This document shows positions 39,384 to 39,466 of a DNA stretch of 39,466 nucleotides, piece by piece. A model generated the notes under the pieces. That model saw only the letters and a program-made list of their open reading frames with translations. It was not told where the DNA came from and did no database searches. Source of the DNA: Salinivirgaceae bacterium (GTDB taxonomy: Bacteria > Bacteroidota > Bacteroidia > Bacteroidales > SZUA-534); contig JAFYYJ010000077.1 in assembly GCA_017557605.1 (NCBI GenBank), positions 1 to 39,466 on the forward strand, read 5' to 3'. Each line of letters starts with the position of its first letter. The first letter of the stretch is position 1. Both the position numbers and the translations under genes were made by a program.

Positions 39384-39466
39384 ATGAGTAATCCACTATC
39401 TAATCTCGAACCCAAGGCGGTTTGGGACTATTTCTACCAACTGACGCAGCAGCCGCGTCCGTCGAA
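39384..39466 (+). CDS. pepD: Cytosolic non-specific (aminoacyl-histidine type) dipeptidase, 5' end only
   Basis: Only 27 codons are inside the window. The opening LEPKAVWDYFYQLTQQPRPS matches what I recall for the N-terminus of PepD/aminoacyl-histidine dipeptidase of M20 type in Bacteroidales, where 'L-P-AVW-FF--I---PRPSK' is typical. There is no signal peptide, fitting a cytosolic zinc dipeptidase that finishes peptide breakdown. The metal ligands lie beyond the right edge. It begins after an A/T-rich repeat tract; no promoter box matching TAnnTTTG is seen in that tract. Confidence 0.75.
   Translation, partial: MSNPLSNLEPKAVWDYFYQLTQQPRPS

Noticed and set aside
36305..39466. A DGR reverse transcriptase, accessory protein or template repeat near the FISUMP gene
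   Set aside because: I looked on both strands for an RT-like frame with a YxDD motif and for an adenine-rich near-copy of the variable region and found neither. The candidate is therefore reported only as a remote target.

Overview
The window looks like ordinary chromosome of a Bacteroidales bacterium (phylum Bacteroidota), probably an anaerobe. The evidence is the repeated Bacteroidetes sigma-type promoter (TTTG, about 20 bases, TAnnTTTG), the many families typical of the phylum (DUF5020, DUF3078, a SusC-like plug protein, TlpA-type lipoproteins, TPR-linked sensor kinases, a Fib_succ_major/FISUMP lipoprotein, an SSS symporter with its small accessory protein), signal peptides ending in AQ, and little use of Shine-Dalgarno sites. 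I cannot name a genus. I see no phage, plasmid, insertion sequence or CRISPR array.

Layout. 1-2.7 kb: the start of a GNAT-type N-acyltransferase, then envelope proteins (DUF5020, a plug domain without a barrel, a secreted unknown). 2.8-6.4 kb: an autoregulated-looking TetR/nitroreductase pair, aroK-ispD, a low-molecular-weight tyrosine phosphatase and tRNA-Thr(CGT). 6.4-12.7 kb, all minus strand: purA, an aminotransferase, phenylacetate-CoA ligase, an ACT-domain protein, a 43-residue symporter partner and an SSS symporter; this resembles a module for uptake and activation of an arylacetate linked to aromatic amino acids. 13-16.8 kb: two small outer-membrane-type proteins, a membrane ferredoxin that appears to fuse NapH-like and NapG-like parts, a Dabb protein and a small highly acidic protein. 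17-22.8 kb: a tightly packed operon of M23 peptidase, anhydro-MurNAc kinase, C69 dipeptidase and nucleotide pyrophosphatase-type hydrolase. 22.8-31.4 kb: two TPR sensors with different outputs (histidine kinase and SpoIIE/PP2C phosphatase), mltG, and a hybrid histidine kinase whose receiver has Glu in place of the phospho-accepting Asp. 31.5-36.8 kb: DUF3078, thioredoxin-fold protein, DPP-IV peptidase and thioesterase. 36.8-39.5 kb: a broken TlpA-type lipoprotein gene, a decayed second copy of its 3' end, a FISUMP lipoprotein and the first codons of a PepD-type dipeptidase.

Most notable points. (1) The last 60 or so residues of the FISUMP lipoprotein look like the variable region of a diversity-generating retroelement target, although no reverse transcriptase or template repeat lies in the window. 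(2) The lipoprotein and thioredoxin parts of a TlpA-type protein are in the same frame, separated by one TAA and seven sense codons. The thioredoxin half also lacks its cis-proline, and a truncated duplicate lies upstream. (3) The Glu-for-Asp receiver suggests a fixed-state signalling protein. (4) The TetR promoter carries two 18-bp inverted repeats placed over the -7 box spacer and the start point. All domain calls come from reading the sequence; no database search was run.
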